Source: Chondrosia reniformis
Lineage: Eukaryota; Porifera; Demospongiae; Chondrillida; Chondrillidae
Direction of reading: 5' to 3'
Length of the DNA: 64,000 nucleotides
NCBI GenBank assembly: GCA_947172415.1
Contig: OX359195.1
Location: 1,364,001-1,428,000 of the forward strand
This document shows positions 25,338 through 40,100 of the stretch, piece after piece. A program made the translations under genes and the position numbers. The notes under the pieces were generated by a model. That model was not told the DNA's origin, ran no database searches, and saw only the letters and a program-made list of their open reading frames with translations. How positions within the stretch are numbered: the stretch's first letter is position 1; each line of letters begins with the position of its first letter.

Positions 25338-26100
25338 TGTTTATTTATCACGTGATCGTGAGCTATACAAGCACTAAATGTACGCGCATTGCACTAAAAA
25401 AGGACTGTGGGTGCGTGGATCTTCCGGATTATATCATACTCCGTGACTGAACATTTAGAGTTAATTTAGAGCAAAGTACATCTTCATAATACTTTTAAGC
25501 TAATTTTATTACTTAAACATTAAAAAGTTGTATTAAAAGTTAAAAAAAATTTTGTATTCCATATAAAGTTAACTTTTAATAAAGTTGTATCTTTATGGAA
25601 TGATGTTTGTAGGATAGAATGCTATGCAACTCATCATCAAATTTCCAATGTATTCAAGAGATTAAAAAACTAATATTGACAGTACCCAGCGATGAAGGTT
25701 TGTGATTTGTTTATATAGAATTATTTTACTAGAGTTGGGAACAAGATTCATTTCTGCTTGGAATTATTACAAAGCTCATGAGTTTCCCAAAATTATGGAA
25801 GACAATTGCAAACAATTTGTATTTTCCTAACATTGATGTCAAGTATGCCTTTTGGAAAATGTTTAGGTTATTCAAATACAGTTAGATTACACAAACCAAC
25901 TCTGCCTAATTACTAATAATCATTGGTCAAATTTACAAAGATACGTAAGTTACACTTGAGTGGCGATTGATTCAAATCTATACTAACACACAAAATTGGA
26001 GATAGAAAATGCAGTCTGTGACAGTTCATGTGTATATATCATAATCATTATACCTAGAGCAAATATACATTTTGCAGTGTTATATATAATAAGTCCTGGT
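25338..26100. other. Upstream region of the ACSBG gene, no gene seen
   Basis: The ATG at 25337 is followed upstream by a CACGTG E-box-like palindrome (25349-25354) and moderately GC-rich sequence to about 25440, the likely promoter. From there to the satellite block the sequence is AT-rich and no feature could be supported. Confidence 0.5.
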
Positions 26101-28185
26101 CTAAATCTTGATTTACATAAACATCTATGGAGCTTGACTAATAAGTTTTTTGTATACCAGAATTTAAAGTATATTGAGGGCTGTAACTCTTTCAAATGGA
26201 GAGTTTGAAAGCTAATGCTTTGTGTCAGCATTCACAGTCATCTATAGAGCATGTCTAATAAGTTTTTGAAATTTTGATGGAATTTAAATTTGTCCTATCT
26301 TTCACCATACATTAATTTTGTATATCAGAATTTAATGTACATTAAGTGCTGTAACTCTATCAAAAGTAAGGATATGAAGCTAAAACTTGGTGTCAGCATT
26401 CACAGACATCTACAGAGCATGACCTATGCATGAGATTTTGAAATTTCGAATGAACTTAATATTTGCCTAATCTCTCTCCATACATACGTATGGCGAGAGA
26501 TATATAGGGTAAATTATAAGTTCCAGAAAAATTTCCGAAACACATTAGACATGATCTATAGATGTCTGTGAATGTTGACACATAGTTTTAGCTTCACATC
26601 TCTCCTTTTGAAAGAGTTACAGCCCTCAATGTACATTAAATTCTGGTATATTAAATTAATGTATGGTGAGAGATAGGGCAAATTTTAAGTTCCAGCAAAA
26701 TCTCAAAAATTTATTGAACATGCTTTATAGATGACTGTGAATGCTGAGACAAAGTTGTAGCTTCACATCTCTCCTTTTGAAAGAGTTACAGGCCTCAATG
26801 TACATTAAATTCTGGTATATTAAATTAATGTATGGTGAGAGATAAGGCAAATTTTAAGTTGCCTCAAAATTTAAAAAAACCTATTGGACATTCTCTATAG
26901 ATGTTTGTGAAGGCTGACACAAAGGTGTAGCTTCACATCTCTCCATTCGATAGAGTTACAGCCCTCAATGTACATTAATTGAGATTGAGTGTGGCTGGTT
27001 ATACCAGTTTACGTTCATATCGGAACACCTCTCGCTAAAATCGTTTCTACATGGGACCAGAAAAGTTGGTCTCCTCCGCCAATCAAGACACTTACAGGAT
27101 TCTATCCATTTTTCCCAGTTTCTAGATGAACCACGAATACTGGATATACCTTTAAAATGGCTTGGAACGATGTACTCATCCCGAATTAACTTGATATAAT
27201 TTGACTACATTTTTCTCGCAAATACCCTATTCTTAAGTATGGAATTGCGCCAACCACAATCGTTTCCTTTTGAAATTTTCTTGTTTAAATAGAAGCGCAA
27301 AACCTTATAAAGTAGGCCTACCTGGACACATCTCTATGGTGGTAGCGGTTCCCATAGGGGTTGGTAGCGCTTAGACTCTGAAGCTGTCTCCTAATCGGTT
27401 GGTGCCATAGAGACGTGCTCACCAATAATCCGGATTTCGGGGGGGTTCCACGTAATGTGGGATTGGCATCTGATATCTTTAAGGATTCATATGAGTCGGC
27501 CATATCGAGAAGAACGAAAGTGACACCCAAAGCTCAACTCGGCAGAGCGTTACCACCGATCCCGGCCTCTGAGCGTCGTGGATGGTAGCGTTCGGTATGG
27601 TCCAACGTTTTTTCTTTGGAGTTTCGTTGGCCGTCGATCGGCAAAATTTCACTTTAACGACATCCATACAATAAATACTGCTTCAACAACAATCAAGTAC
27701 TACAGAGTGCATATCCATGTGTATAAGAAATCTTTCCAAGAGTTCTATATTTTTTTTCAGAAATATATACAGTACGGCATTTTCACTATTACTCAAGGTC
27801 GGCCATTTATAGTATTACGCAATTAGGGTTAGTTAATGTATGGTGAGAGATAGGGCAAATTTATTTAGAAATAAAAATTTCTAAAACTCTTTGGACATGT
27901 TCTATAGATGACTGTAAAGGCTGACACAAAGGTTTAGCTTCATTTGAAAGAGTTACAGCCCACAATGTACATTAAATTCTGGTATGTTAAATTAATGTAC
28001 ATATGGTGAGAGATAGGGCAAATTTTATATAAGTTACAGCAAAATTTCCGAAACACAATGGACGTGATCTATAGATGTCTGTGAATGCTTACACAAAGTT
28101 TTAGTTTCACATCTCTCCTTTTGAAAGAGTTACAGCCCTCAATGTACATTAAATTCTGGTATATAAAATTAATGTATGTACGTAC
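26100..28185. repeat. Left flank of the 170-bp block: diverged satellite, mostly inverted
   Basis: About two diverged copies in + orientation (26100-26480) end at a palindromic junction (CATACATACGTATGGCGAGA). Inverted diverged copies then run to 26975 and from 27833 to about 28180. The core element copy 1 lies between. Orientation switches back near 28180 at AATGTATGTACGTACATT. Confidence 0.85.
26975..27832 (-). mobile_element. Core element copy 1 within inverted satellite
   Basis: About 850 bp, closely matching the reverse complement of 44484-45350. It contains the same short frame beginning MADSYESLKISDANPTLRG. The junction at the 27832 end (CATTAACTAACCCTAATTGC on the - strand) matches the junction of copy 2. 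The 26975 end is truncated by about 190 bp relative to copy 2. No transposase or polymerase motif was seen. Confidence 0.75.
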
Positions 28186-31100
28186 ATTTATTTGGTATTC
28201 CAGTCTATTAATGTACATTTGGTGCTCTAACACTGTCAAATGGAAAGATATGAAGCTCAAACTTGGTGTCAGCATTCACAGACATGTATGAAACATTTCC
28301 AATGAGAATTTGAAATCTTTACATTTGCCCTATCTCTCACTATACATTAATTTGGTATTCCAGTCTTTTAATGTACATTTGGTGCTCTAACTCTGTCAAA
28401 TGGAAAGATATGAAGCTCAAACTTGGTGTCAGCATTCACAGACATGTATGAAACATTTCTAAGAAGAATTTGAAATTTTCATAAATCTTTACATTTGCCC
28501 TATCTCTCATTATACATTAATTTTGTTTTCCAGTCTTTTAATGTACATTTGGTGCTCTAACTCTGTCAAATGGAAAGATATGAAGCTCAAACTTGGTGTC
28601 AGCATTCACAGACATGTATGAAACATTTCCAATGAGAATTTGAAATTTTCATAAATATTTACATTTGCCCTATCTCTCACTATACATTAATTTGGTATTC
28701 CAGTCTATTAATGTACATTTGGGGCTCTAACTCTGTCAAATGGAAAGATATGAAGCTCAAACTTGGTGTCAGCATTCACAAACATGTATGAAACATTTTC
28801 AAGGAGAATTTGAAATTTTCATAAATCTTTACATTTGCCCTATCTCTCACTATACATTAATTTGGAATTGCAGTCTTTTAATGTACATTTGGTGCTCTAA
28901 CTCTGTCAAATGGAAAGATATGAAGCTCAAACTTGGTATCAGCATTCACAGACAAGAATGAAACATTTCCAAGAAGAATTTGAAATTTTCATAAATCTTT
29001 ACATTTGCCCTATCTCTCACTATACATTAATTTGGAATTGCAGTCTTTTAATGTACATTTGGTGCTCTAACTCTGTCAAATGGAAAGATATGAAGCTCAA
29101 ACTTGGTGTCAGCATTCACAGACATGAATGAAACATTTCCAAGAAGAATTTGAAATTTTCATAAATCTTTACATTTGCCCTATCTCTCACTATACATTAA
29201 TTTTGTTTTCCAGTCTTTTAATGTACATTTGGGGCTCTAACTCTGTCAAATGGAAAGATATGAAGCTCAAACTTGGTATCAGCATTCACAGACAAGAATG
29301 AAACATTTCCAAGAAGAATTTGAAATTTTCATAAATCTTTACATTTGCCCTATCTCTCACTATACATTAATTTGGAATTGCAGTCTTTTAATGTACATTT
29401 GGTGCTCTAACTCTGTCAAATGGAAAGATATGAAGCTCAAACTTGGTGTCAGCATTCACAGACATGAATGAAACATTTCCAAGAAGAATTTGAAATTTTC
29501 ATAAATCTTTACATTTGCCCTATCTCTCACTATACATTAATTTTGTTTTCCAGTCTATTAATGTACATTTGGGGCTCTAACACTGTCAAATGGAAAGATA
29601 TGAAGCTCAAACTTGGTGTCAGCATTCACAAACATGTATGAAAGATTTTCAAGGAGAATTTGAAATTTTCATAAATCTTTACATTTGCCCTATCTCTCAC
29701 TATACATTAATTTGGTATTCCAGTCTTTTAATGTACATTTGGTGCTCTAACTCTGTCAAATGGAAAGATATGAAGCTCAAACTTGGTGTCAGCATTCACA
29801 GACATGTATGAAACATTTCTAAGAAGAATTTGAAATTTTCATAAATCTTTACATTTGCCCTATCTCTCACTATACATTAATTTTGTTTTCCAGTCTTTTA
29901 ATGTACATTTGGTGCTCTAACTCTGTCAAATGGAAAGATATGAAGCTCAAACTTGGTGTCAGCATTCACAGACATGTATGAAACATTTCCAATGAGAATT
30001 TGAAATTTTCATAAATATTTACATTTGCCCTATCTCTCACTATACATTAATTTGGTATTCCAGTCTATTAATGTACATTTGGGGCTCTAACTCTGTCAAA
30101 TGGAAAGATATGAAGCTCAAACTTGGTGTCAGCATTCACAAACATGTATGAAACATTTTCAAGGAGAATTTGAAATTTTCATAAATCTTTACATTTGCCC
30201 TATCTCTCACTATACATTAATTTGGAATTGCAGTCTTTTAATGTACATTTGGTGCTCTAACTCTGTCAAATGGAAAGATATGAAGCTCAAACTTGGTATC
30301 AGCATTCACAGACAAGAATGAAACATTTCCAAGAAGAATTTGAAATTTTCATAAATCTTTACATTTGCCCTATCTCTCACTATACATTAATTTGGAATTG
30401 CAGTCTTTTAATGTACATTTGGTGCTCTAACTCTGTCAAATGGAAAGATATGAAGCTCAAACTTGGTGTCAGCATTCACAGACATGTATGAAACATTTCC
30501 AATGAGAATTTGAAATTTTCATAAATCTTTACATTTGCCCTATCTCTCACTATACATTAATTTGGTATTCCAGTCTATTAATGTACATTTGGGGCTCTAA
30601 CTCTGTCAAATGGAAAGATATGAAGCTCAAACTTGGTGTCAGCATTCACAAACATGTATGAAACATTTTCAAGGAGAATTTGAAATTTTCATAAATCTTT
30701 ACATTTGCCCTATCTCTCACTATACATTAATTTGGAATTGCAGTCTTTTAATGTACATTTGGTGCTCTAACTCTGTCAAATGGAAAGATATGAAGCTCAA
30801 ACTTGGTATCAGCATTCACAGACAAGAATGAAACATTTCCAAGAAGAATTTGAAATTTTCATAAATCTTTACATTTGCCCTATCTCTCACTATACATTAA
30901 TTTGGAATTGCAGTCTTTTAATGTACATTTGGTGCTCTAACTCTGTCAAATGGAAAGATATGAAGCTCAAACTTGGTGTCAGCATTCACAGACATGTATG
31001 AAACATTTCTAAGAAGAATTTGAAATTTTCATAAATCTTTACATTTGCCCTATCTCTCACTATACATTAATTTTGTTTTCCAGTCTTTTAATGTACATTT

Positions 31101-34100
31101 GGTGCTCTAACTCTGTCAAATGGAAAGATATGAAGCTCAAACTTGGTGTCAGCATTCACAGACATGTATGAAACATTTCCAATGAGAATTTGAAATTTTC
31201 ATAAATATTTACATTTGCCCTATCTCTCACTATACATTAATTTGGTATTCCAGTCTATTAATGTACATTTGGGGCTCTAACTCTGTCAAATGGAAAGATA
31301 TGAAGCTCAAACTTGGTGTCAGCATTCACAAACATGTATGAAAGATTTTCAAGGAGAATTTGAAATTTTCATAAATCTTTACATTTGCCCTATCTCTCAC
31401 TATACATTAATTTGGTATTCCAGTCTTTTAATGTACATTTGGTGCTCTAACTCTGTCAAATGGAAAGATATGAAGCTCAAACTTGGTGTCAGCATTCACA
31501 GACATGTATGAAACATTTCCAATGAGAATTTGAAATTTTCATAAATATTTACATTTGCCCTATCTCTCACTATACATTAATTTGGTATTCCAGTCTATTA
31601 ATGTACATTTGGGGCTCTAACTCTGTCAAATGGAAAGATATGAAGCTCAAACTTGGTGTCAGCATTCACAGACATGTATGAAAGATTTTCAAGGAGAATT
31701 TGAAATTTTCATAAATCTTTACATTTACCCTATCTCTCACTATACATTAATTTGGTATTCCAGTCTTTTAATGTACATTTGGGGCTCTAACTCTGTCAAA
31801 TGGAAAGATATGAAGCTCAAACTTGGTGTCAGCATTCACAGACATGTATGAAACATTTCCAATGAGAATTTGAAATTTTCATAAATATTTACATTTGCCC
31901 TATCTCTCACTATACATTAATTTGGTATTCCAGTCTATTAATGTACATTTGGGGCTCTAACTCTGTCAAATGGAAAGATATGAAGCTCAAACTTGGTGTC
32001 AGCATTCACAAACATGTATGAAACATTTTCAAGGAGAATTTGAAATTTTCATAAATCTTTACATTTGCCCTATCTCTCACTATACATTAATTTGGTATTC
32101 CAGTCTTTTAATGTACATTTGGTGCTCTAACTCTGTCAAATGGAAAGATATGAAGCTCAAACTTGGTATCAGCATTCACAGACAAGAATGAAACATTTCC
32201 AAGAAGAATTTGAAATTTTCATAAATCTTTACATTTGCCCTATCTCTCACTATACATTAATTTGGAATTGCAGTCTTTTAATGTACATTTGGTGCTCTAA
32301 CTCTGTCAAATGGAAAGATATGAAGCTCAAACTTGGTGTCAGCATTCACAGACATGAATGAAACATTTCCAAGAAGAATTTGAAATTTTCATAAATCTTT
32401 ACATTTGCCCTATCTCTCACTATACATTAATTTTGTTTTCCAGTCTTTTAATGTACATTTGGGGCTCTAACTCTGTCAAATGGAAAGATATGAAGCTCAA
32501 ACTTGGTGTCAGCATTCACAGACATGTATGAAAGATTTTCAAGGAGAATTTGAAATTTTCATAAATCTTTACATTTGCCCTATCTCTCACTATACATTAA
32601 TTTGGTATTCCAGTCTTTTAATGTACATTTGGTGCTCTAACTCTGTCAAATGGAAAGATATGAAGCTCAAACTTGGTGTCAGCATTTACAGACATGTATG
32701 AAACATTTCCAATGAGAATTTGAAATTTTCATAAATATTTACATTTGCCCTATCTCTCACTATACATTAATTTGGTATTCCAGTCTATTAATGTACATTT
32801 GGGGCTCTAACTCTGTCAAATGGAAAGATATGAAGCTCAAACTTGGTGTCAGCATTCACAAACATGTATGAAACATTTTCAAGGAGAATTTGAAATTTTC
32901 ATAAATCTTTACATTTGCCCTATCTCTCACTATACATTAATTTGGTATTCCAGTCTTTTAATGTACATTTGGTGCTCTAACTCTGTCAAATGGAAAGATA
33001 TGAAGCTCAAACTTGGTATCAGCATTCACAGACAAGAATGAAACATTTCCAAGAAGAATTTGAAATTTTCATAAATCTTTACATTTGCCCTATCTCTCAC
33101 TATACATTAATTTGGAATTGCAGTCTTTTAATGTACATTTGGTGCTCTAACTCTGTCAAATGGAAAGATATGAAGCTCAAACTTGGTGTCAGCATTCACA
33201 GACATGAATGAAACATTTCCAAGAAGAATTTGAAATTTTCATAAATCTTTACATTTGCCCTATCTCTCACTATACATTAATTTTGTTTTCCAGTCTTTTA
33301 ATGTACATTTGGGGCTCTAACTCTGTCAAATGGAAAGATATGAAGCTCAAACTTGGTGTCAGCATTCACAGACATGAATGAAACATTTCCAAGAAGAATT
33401 TGAAATTTTCATAAATCTTTACATTTGCCCTATCTCTCACTATACATTAATTTTGTTTTCCAGTCTTTTAATGTACATTTGGGGCTCTAACTCTGTCAAA
33501 TGGAAAGATATGAAGCTCAAACTTGGTGTCAGCATTCACAGACATGTATGAAACATTTCCAATGAGAATTTGAAATTTTCATAAATATTTACATTTGCCC
33601 TATCTCTCACTATACATTAATTTTGTTTTCCAGTCTATTAATGTACATTTGGGGCTCTAACACTGTCAAATGGAAAGATATGAAGCTGAAACTTGGTGTC
33701 AGCATTCACAAACATGTATGAAACATTTCCAATGAGAATTTGAAATTTTCATAAATATTTACATTTGCCCTATTCCTCACTATACATTAATTTGGTATTC
33801 CAGTCTATTAATGTACATTTGGGGCTCTAACTCTGTCAAATGGAAAGATATGAAGCTCAAACTTGGTGTCAGCATTCACAAACATGTATGAAACATTTTC
33901 AAGGAGAATTTGAAATTTTCATAAATCTTTACATTTGCCCTATCTCACACTATACATTAATTTGGTATTCCAGTCTTTTAATGTACATTTGGTGCTCTAA
34001 CTCTGTCAAATGGAAAGATATGAAGCTCAAACTTGGTGTCAGCATTCACAGACATGAATGAAACATTTCCAAGAAGAATTTGAAATTTTCATAAATCTTT

Positions 34101-37100
34101 ACATTTGCCCTATCTCTCACTATACATTAATTTGGTATTCCAGTCTTTTAATGTACATTTGGGGCTCTAACTCTGTCAAATGGAAAGATATGAAGCTCAA
34201 ACTTGGTGTCAGCATTCACAGACATGTATGAAACATTTCCAATGAAAATTTGAAATTTTCATAAATATTTACATTTGCCCTATCTCTCACTATACATTAA
34301 TTTGGTATTCCAGTCTATTAATGTACATTTGGGGCTCTAACTCTGTCAAATGGAAAGATATGAAGCTCAAACTTGGTGTCAGCATTCACAAACATGTATG
34401 AAAGATTTTCAAGGAGAATTTGAAATTTTCATAAATCTTTACATTTGCCCTATCTCTCACTATACATTAATTTGGTATTCCAGTCTTTTAATGTACATTT
34501 GGTGCTCTAACTCTGTCAAATGGAAAGATATGAAGCTCAAACTTGGTGTCAGCATTCACAGACATGTATGAAACATTTCTAGGAAGAATTTGAAATTTTC
34601 ATAAATCTTTACATTTGCCCTATCTCTCACTATACATTAATTTTGTTTTCCAGTCTTTTAATGTACATTTGGTGCTCTAACTCTGTCAAATGGAAAGATA
34701 TGAAGCTCAAACTTGGTGTCAGTATTCACAGACATGTATGAAACATTTCCAATGAGAATTTGAAATTTTCATAAATATTTACATTTGCCCTATCTCTCAC
34801 TTTGGTATTCCAGTCTTTTAATGTACATTTGGGGCTCTAACTCTGTCAAATGGAAAGATATGAAGCTCAAACTTGGTGTCAGCATTCACAAACATGTATG
34901 AAACATTTTCAAGGAGAATTTGAAATTTTCATAAATCTTTACATTTGCCCTATCTCTCACTATACATTAATTTGGAATTGCAGTCTTTTAATGTACATTT
35001 GGTGCTCTAACTCTGTCAAATGGAAAGATATGAAGCTCAAACTTGGTATCAGCATTCACAGACAAGAATGAAACATTTCCAAGAAGAATTTGAAATTTTC
35101 ATAAATCTTTACATTTGCCCTATCTCTCACTATACATTAATTTGGAATTGCAGTCTTTTAATGTACATTTGGTGCTCTAACTCTGTCAAATGGAAAGATA
35201 TGAAGCTCAAACTTGGTGTCAGCATTCACAGACATGAATGAAACATTTCCAAGAAGAATTTGAAATTTTCATAAATCTTTACATTTGCCCTATCTCTCAC
35301 TATACATTAATTTTGTTTTCCAGTCTTTTAATGTACATTTGGTGCTCTAACTCTGTCAAATGGAAAGATATGAAGCTCAAACTTGGTGTCAGCATTCACA
35401 GACATGAATGAAACATTTCCAAGAAGAATTTGAAATTTTCATAAATCTTTACATTTGCCCTATCTCTCACTATACATTAATTTGGTATTCCAGTCTTTTA
35501 ATGTACATTTGGGGCTCTAACTCTGTCAAATGGAAAGATATGAAGCTCAAACTTGGTGTCAGCATTCACAGACATGTATGAAACATTTCCAATGAGAATT
35601 TGAAATTTTCATAAATATTTACATTTGCCCTATCTCTCACTATACATTAATTTGGTATTCCAGTCTATTAATGTACATTTGGGGCTCTAACTCTGTCAAA
35701 TGGAAAGATATGAAGCTCAAACTTGGTGTCAGCATTCACAAACATGTATGAAAGATTTTCAAGGAGAATTTGAAATTTTCATAAATCTTTACATTTGCCC
35801 TATCTCTCACTATACATTAATTTGGTATTCCAGTCTTTTAATGTACATTTGGTGCTCTAACTCTGTCAAATGGAAAGATATGAAGCTCAAACTTGGTGTC
35901 AGCATTCACAGACATGTATGAAACATTTCTAGGAAGAATTTGAAATTTTCATAAATCTTTACATTTGCCCTATCTCTCACTATACATTAATTTTGTTTTC
36001 CAGTCTTTTAATGTACATTTGGTGCTCTAACTCTGTCAAATGGAAAGATATGAAGCTCAAACTTGGTGTCAGTATTCACAGACATGTATGAAACATTTCC
36101 AATGAGAATTTGAAATTTTCATAAATATTTACATTTGCCCTATCTCTCACTATACATTAATTTGGTATTCCAGTCTTTTAATGTACATTTGGGGCTCTAA
36201 CTCTGTCAAATGGAAAGATATGAAGCTCAAACTTGGTGTCAGCATTCACAAACATGTATGAAACATTTTCAAGGAGAATTTGAAATTTTCATAAATCTTT
36301 ACATTTGCCCTATCTCTCACTATACATTAATTTGGAATTGCAGTCTTTTAATGTACATTTGGTGCTCTAACTCTGTCAAATGGAAAGATATGAAGCTCAA
36401 ACTTGGTATCAGCATTCACAGACAAGAATGAAACATTTCCAAGAAGAATTTGAAATTTTCATAAATCTTTACATTTGTCCTATCTCTCACTATACATTAA
36501 TTTGGAATTGCAGTCTTTTAATGTACATTTGGTGCTCTAACTCTGTCAAATGGAAAGATATGAAGCTCAAACTTGGTGTCAGCATTCACAGACATGAATG
36601 AAACATTTCCAAGAAGAATTTGAAATTTTCATAAATCTTTACATTTGCCCTATCTCTCACTATACATTAATTTTGTTTTCCAGTCTTTTAATGTACATTT
36701 GGGGCTCTAACTCTGTCAAATGGAAAGATATGAAGCTCAAACTTGGTGTCAGCATTCACAGACATGTATGAAACATTTCCAATGAGAATTTGAAATTTTC
36801 ATAAATATTTACATTTGCCCTATCTCTCACTATACATTAATTTGGTATTCCAGTCTATTAATGTACATTTGGGGCTCTAACTCTGTCAAATGGAAAGATA
36901 TGAAGCTCAAACTTAGTGTCAGCATTCACAAACATGTATGAAAGATTTTCAAGGAGAATTTGAAATTTTCATAAATCTTTACATTTGCCCTATCTCTCAC
37001 TATACATTAATTTGGTATTCCAGTCTTTTAATGTACATTTGGTGCTCTAACTCTGTCAAATGGAAAGATATGAAGCTCAAACTTGGTGTCAGCATTCACA

Positions 37101-40100
37101 GACATGTATGAAACATTTCTAAGAAGAATTTGAAATTTTCATAAATCTTTACATTTGCCCTATCTCTCACTATACATTAATTTTGTTTTCCAGTCTTTTA
37201 ATGTACATTTGGTGCTCTAACTCTGTCAAATGGAAAGATATGAAGCTCAAACTTGGTGTCAGCATTCACAGACATGTATGAAACATTTCCAATGAGAATT
37301 TGAAATTTTCATAAATATTTACATTTGCCCTATCTCTCACTATACATTAATTTGGTATTCCAGTCTATTAATGTACATTTGGGGCTCTAACTCTGTCAAA
37401 TGGAAAGATATGAAGCTCAAACTTGGTGTCAGCATTCACAAACATGTATGAAACATTTTCAAGGAGAATTTGAAATTTTCATAAATCTTTACATTTGCCC
37501 TATCTCTCACTATACATTAATTTGGAATTGCAGTCTTTTAATGTACATTTGGTGCTCTAACTCTGTCAAATGGAAAGATATGAAGCTCAAACTTGGTATC
37601 AGCATTCACAGACAAGAATGAAACATTTCCAAGAAGAATTTGAAATTTTTATAAATCTTTACATTTGCCCTATCTCTCACTATACATTAATTTGGAATTG
37701 CAGTCTTTTAATGTACATTTGGTGCTCTAACTCTGTCAAATGGAAAGATATGAAGCTCAAACTTGGTATCAGCATTCACAGACAAGAATGAAACATTTCC
37801 AAGAAGAATTTGAAATTTTCATAAATCTTTACATTTGCCCTATCTCTCACTATACATTAATTTGGAATTGCAGTCTTTTAATGTACATTTGGTGCTCTAA
37901 CTCTGTCAAATGGAAAGATATGAAGCTCAAACTTGGTGTCAGCATTCACAAACATGTATGAAACATTTCCAAGGAGAATTTGAAATTTTCATCAATCTTT
38001 ACATTTGCCCTATCTCTCACTATACATTAATTTGGAATTGCAGTCTTTTAATGTACATTTGGTGCTCTAACTCTGTCAAATGGAAAGATATGAAGCTCAA
38101 ACTTGGTATCAGCATTCACAGACAAGAATGAAACATTTCCAAGAAGAATTTGAAATTTTCATAAATCTTTACATTTGCCCTATCTCTCACTATACATTAA
38201 TTTGGAATTGCAGTCTTTTAATGTACATTTGGTGCTCTAACTCTGTCAAATGGAAAGATATGAAGCTCAAACTTGGTATCAGCATTCACAGACAAGAATG
38301 AAACATTTCCAAGAAGAATTTGAAATTTTCATAAATCTTTACATTTGCCCTATCTCTCACTATACATTAATTTGGAATTGCAGTCTTTTAATGTACATTT
38401 GGTGCTCTAACTCTGTCAAATGGAAAGATATGAAGCTCAAACTTGGTGTCAGCATTCACAGACATGAATGAAACATTTCCAAGAAGAATTTGAAATTTTC
38501 ATAAATCTTTACATTTGCCCTATCTCTCACTATACATTAATTTGGTATTCCAGTCTTTTAATGTACATTTGGGGCTCTAACTCTGTCAAATGGAAAGATA
38601 TGAAGCTCAAACTTGGTGTCAGCATTCACAGACATGTATGAAACATTTCCAATGAGAATTTGAAATTTTCATAAATCTTTACATTTGCCCTATCTCTCAC
38701 TATACATTAATTTGGTATTCCAGTCTATTAATGTACATTTGGGGCTCTAACTCTGTCAAATGGAAAGATATGAAGCTCAAACTTGGTGTCAGCATTCACA
38801 AACATGTATGAAACATTTTCAAGGAGAATTTGAAATTTTCATAAATCTTTACATTTGCCCTATCTCTCACTATACATTAATTTGGAATTGCAGTCTTTTA
38901 ATGTACATTTGGTGCTCTAACTCTGTCAAATGGAAAGATATGAAGCTCAAACTTGGTATCAGCATTCACAGACAAGAATGAAACATTTCCAAGAAGAATT
39001 TGAAATTTTCATAAATCTTTACATTTGCCCTATCTCTCACTATACATTAATTTGGAATTGCAGTCTTTTAATGTACATTTGGTGCTCTAACTCTGTCAAA
39101 TGGAAAGATATGAAGCTCAAACTTGGTATCAGCATTCACAGACAAGAATGAAACATTTCCAAGAAGAATTTGAAATTTTCATAAATCTTTACATTTGCCC
39201 TATCTCTCACTATACATTAATTTGGAATTGCAGTCTTTTAATGTACATTTGGTGCTCTAACTCTGTCAAATGGAAAGATATGAAGCTCAAACTTGGTATC
39301 AGCATTCACAGACAAGAATGAAACATTTCCAAGAAGAATTTGAAATTTTCAAAAATCTTTACATTTGCCCTATCTCTCACTATACATTAATTTGGAATTG
39401 CAGTCTTTTAATGTACATTTGGTGCTCTAACTCTGTCAAATGGAAAGATATGAAGCTCAAACTTGGTGTCAGCATTCACAGACATGTATGAAACATTTCC
39501 AATGAGAATTTGAAATTTTCATAAATCTTTACATTTGCCCTATCTCTCACCATACGTTAATTTGGTATTCCAGTATATAAATGGACATTTGGTGCTCTAA
39601 CTCTGTCAAATGGAAAGATATGAAACTCAAACTTGGTGTCAGCATTCACAGACATGTATGAAACATTTCCAAGGAGAATTTGAAATTTTTATAAATCTTT
39701 ACATTTGCCCTATCTCTCACCATACATTATTTTGGTATACCAGTATATAAGTGTACATTTGGTGTTCTAACTATGTCAAATGGAAAGATATGAAGCTCAA
39801 ACTTGGTGTCAGTATTCACAGACATGTATGAAACATTTCCAAGAAGAATTTGAAATTTTCATAAATCTTTACATTTGCCCTATCTCTCACTATACATTAA
39901 TTTGGTATTCCAGTCTTTTAATGTACATTTGGGGCTCTAACTCTGTCAAATGGAAAGATATGAAGCTCAAACTTGGTGTCAGCATTCACAGACATGTATG
40001 AAACATTTCCAAGGAGAATTTGAAATTTTCATAAATCTTTACATTTGCCCTATCTCTCACTATACATTAATTTGGTATTCCAGTCTATTAATGTACATTT

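Noticed and set aside
27318-27667. tRNA or 5S-like gene in the core element
   Set aside because: The stretch with GTTGGTAGCGCTTAGACTC recalls a tRNA D-arm, but there is no B box of the GGTTCGANTCC type and no cloverleaf.
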